Shown one piece after another: positions 14,303 to 15,456 of a stretch of DNA of 15,456 nt (positions are counted from its first letter, which is position 1; the number at the start of each line of letters is the position of its first letter). The DNA lies in the NCBI GenBank assembly GCA_047617305.1, contig JBLGCL010000057.1, forward strand, positions 1 to 15,456, given 5' to 3'. A model generated the notes under the pieces. The model was not told the DNA's origin. It saw only the letters and a program-made list of their open reading frames with translations, and did not search any database. The stretch is from DATFIX01 sp047617305. GTDB taxonomy: Archaea; Halobacteriota; Halobacteria; Halobacteriales; Natrialbaceae. Both the position numbers and the translations under genes were made by a program.

Positions 14303-14821
14303 TCACTTTCGGTCCCGCAACGTCTCGTACGCTTCCGCCACCCGCTTGAATTCGTCCTCGTCGCCGCCGTCGGCGTCGGGGTGGACGTCCTTGACCTTCC
14401 GGCGATACGCGTCCCGGATCGCCGCCTCGTTCGCCCCCGGGTCGAGGTCGAGGATCCGGTAGGCCTCCCGCTCGGTGGGCCCGGTACCGCCGAACCCGCT
14501 AGCCCTTCCACTCCCACTCCTGCCGACCCGTCTCCGCCGCGAGGCTCCCGTCCACGGACCGGACCGAGCGTCGCCCACGCGCCGGCCGCGGTCGGCCCCG
14601 TCCTGGCGAGCGCCCCGTCGGGATCGGTTCCCGAACGGGCCCGGGCCGGTCCACCCCAGCAGTCGGCCGGTCGCCTGGCGGTACGTGACGTAGGCCACGA
14701 CGCCGAAGGGGATGGCGGCGAGCAGCACCAGCGGCTGGCGGGCCGCGAGGGCGGCCACGACCAGGAGGACGGTCAGCCCCGAGAACGTGGCTGCCAGCCC
14801 CATGACGATCCGGCGGTGCAC
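14303..14821 (-). CDS. Membrane-anchored J-domain (DnaJ-like) protein
   Basis: A 172-residue type III J-protein. Two hydrophobic helices lie at about 9-27 and 30-48, followed by an unusually basic, low-complexity linker (about 62-112) rich in Arg and Gly. The J domain at the C-terminus starts at EREAYRILDLDPGA and contains the essential HPD motif at residues 147-149, then FKRVAEAYETLRD. J domains stimulate the ATPase of DnaK/Hsp70, so this protein would recruit the chaperone to the cytosolic face of the membrane. The C-terminal position of the J domain, with no zinc centre or client-binding domain, fits recruitment rather than general folding. Start is GTG at 14819-14821, or ATG at codon 7 (14801-14803); both leave the helices intact. 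It is divergent from the hydrolase at 14933. Confidence 0.88.
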   Translation of the reverse strand: MHRRIVMGLAATFSGLTVLLVVAALAARQPLVLLAAIPFGVVAYVTYRQATGRLLGWTGPGPFGNRSRRGARQDGADRGRRVGDARSGPWTGASRRRRVGRSGSGRASGFGGTGPTEREAYRILDLDPGANEAAIRDAYRRKVKDVHPDADGGDEDEFKRVAEAYETLRDRK

Positions 14822-14901
14822 GGGAAATCCCTATGGATTACAACAGTGTAAGTCCCGCGCCGATCCGCGGGAGCGATACCCCGAACTGCCGGGAAACCCG
14901 C

Positions 14902-14909
14902 CTTTTTGG
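14902..14909 (+). promoter_or_regulatory. TATA-like element of the zinc hydrolase gene
   Basis: CTTTTTGG in GC-rich DNA, centred about 28 bases before the ATG at 14933. This fits a leaderless start and supports that ATG. Confidence 0.6.
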
Positions 14910-14932
14910 CCGCTCCATGCGGGGACCCTGGC

Positions 14933-15456
14933 ATGGATATCGGTACGGCGACCGCGACACCCGGCGAACTGGCACGCGGCTACCTCGACGTGACGGACCT
15001 CCCGACCGGCACGCCGGAACGGCTCCCCGTGATCATCGCGGAGGGCGAGGGCGAGGGGCCGACGCTCTGGGTCACGGCCGCCATCCACGGCGACGAGGTG
15101 ACCGGGATGGCCGCCGCCCTGGACGTCATGGACGAGCAGCTGCCCGAGGAACTCGCGGGCACGGTCGTCTGCGTCCCGACCCTCAACCCGGCCGGCCTCC
15201 GGCGGACCACTCGCACCTCCTACTACCACGACGAGGACCCGAACCGCCACTTCCCGGACGCCGACGCGGAGTCGACCCGCCCGCCGAAGGTCCAGAAACT
15301 GATCGACGAGCGCGTCTACGACCGGTTCGCCGACTCGGCCGACGCCCTGCTCGACCTGCATACCGCCACGGTCGGGTCGATGCCGTTCGTCATCCGCGAC
15401 CGCGTGCTCTACGGCGATCGGCGCGACGAGGACGAGGCGAACGAACTGGCCGAGGA
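14933..15456 (+). CDS. Aspartoacylase/succinylglutamate desuccinylase-type zinc hydrolase, 5' part
   Basis: The frame opens at ATG 14933 and is still open after 174 codons at the window edge. It shows the M14-like zinc carboxypeptidase fold of the AstE/AspA family: VTAAIHGDEVTGM, with the first zinc ligands His52 and Glu55 in HGDE; the NPAGLRR segment; DPNRHFPD, the family's NR-x-FP signature; and LLDLHTAT, where His143 is the third zinc ligand. Members remove acyl groups from amino acids or related small molecules. Haloarchaeal relatives are often of unknown substrate, so I do not assign AstE. No signal peptide is seen. It is divergent from the J-domain gene with a promoter of its own. The C-terminal half, including the catalytic glutamate, lies outside the window. 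Confidence 0.9.
   Translation, partial: MDIGTATATPGELARGYLDVTDLPTGTPERLPVIIAEGEGEGPTLWVTAAIHGDEVTGMAAALDVMDEQLPEELAGTVVCVPTLNPAGLRRTTRTSYYHDEDPNRHFPDADAESTRPPKVQKLIDERVYDRFADSADALLDLHTATVGSMPFVIRDRVLYGDRRDEDEANELAE

Noticed and set aside
14041..14349. 102-codon plus-strand frame after the right-end regulator
   Set aside because: Basic, low-information translation overlapping the J-domain of the opposite gene; no start signal.

Overview
The window looks like chromosomal DNA from a haloarchaeon (class Halobacteria). GC content is high, the predicted proteins are rich in Asp and Glu, and most genes have a weak TATA-like element about 25-30 bases before the start codon with no obvious ribosome-binding site, as expected for leaderless archaeal transcripts. 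Several families are typical of haloarchaea, including winged-helix regulators with CxxC-rich C-termini and a GTPBP1-type GTPase. I see no rRNA, tRNA, CRISPR array, insertion sequence or integrase, so this is mostly a core-like region with a few odd loci.

Layout, left end: the 3' part of a cupin gene (+) converges on an ArsR-type winged-helix/zinc-ribbon regulator (-). A prolyl oligopeptidase (+) follows, then a small 49-codon gene whose start codon directly abuts a perfect CTTAGGT-AC-ACCTAAG dyad resembling a DtxR/Idr metal-repressor operator. Next come a Ski2-like helicase with an N-terminal four-cysteine module (+) and a KaiC/RecA-like haloarchaeal protein (+) whose start overlaps the stop of an 11-codon mini-ORF.

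Middle: a 351-base gap with one imperfect hairpin leads to an SLC13/DASS-type transporter with two RCK_C domains. It is broken by about five frameshifts and several changes in family-conserved motifs, so it is a pseudogene or a badly sequenced gene. A small unrecognised gene (-) converges on its end and is divergent from a dUTPase/dCTP-deaminase-fold protein (+) that lacks the usual catalytic motif. Then follow a small acidic haloarchaeal protein (-) and a 48-residue four-cysteine zinc-ribbon gene (-) that is easy to miss because of its GTG start and short length.

Right end: a GTPBP1-family translational GTPase and a four-helix membrane protein form a two-gene minus-strand unit 9 bases apart. 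A second regulator (+), homologous to the one at the left end, follows. Then come a membrane-anchored J-domain protein with a very basic linker (-) and the 5' part of an aspartoacylase/succinylglutamate-desuccinylase-type zinc hydrolase (+) that runs off the window.

There is no single pathway here. The most interesting points are the putative metal-responsive small gene at 3439-3604, the unlisted zinc-ribbon microprotein at 10353-10499, and the decayed transporter at 6942-8794.
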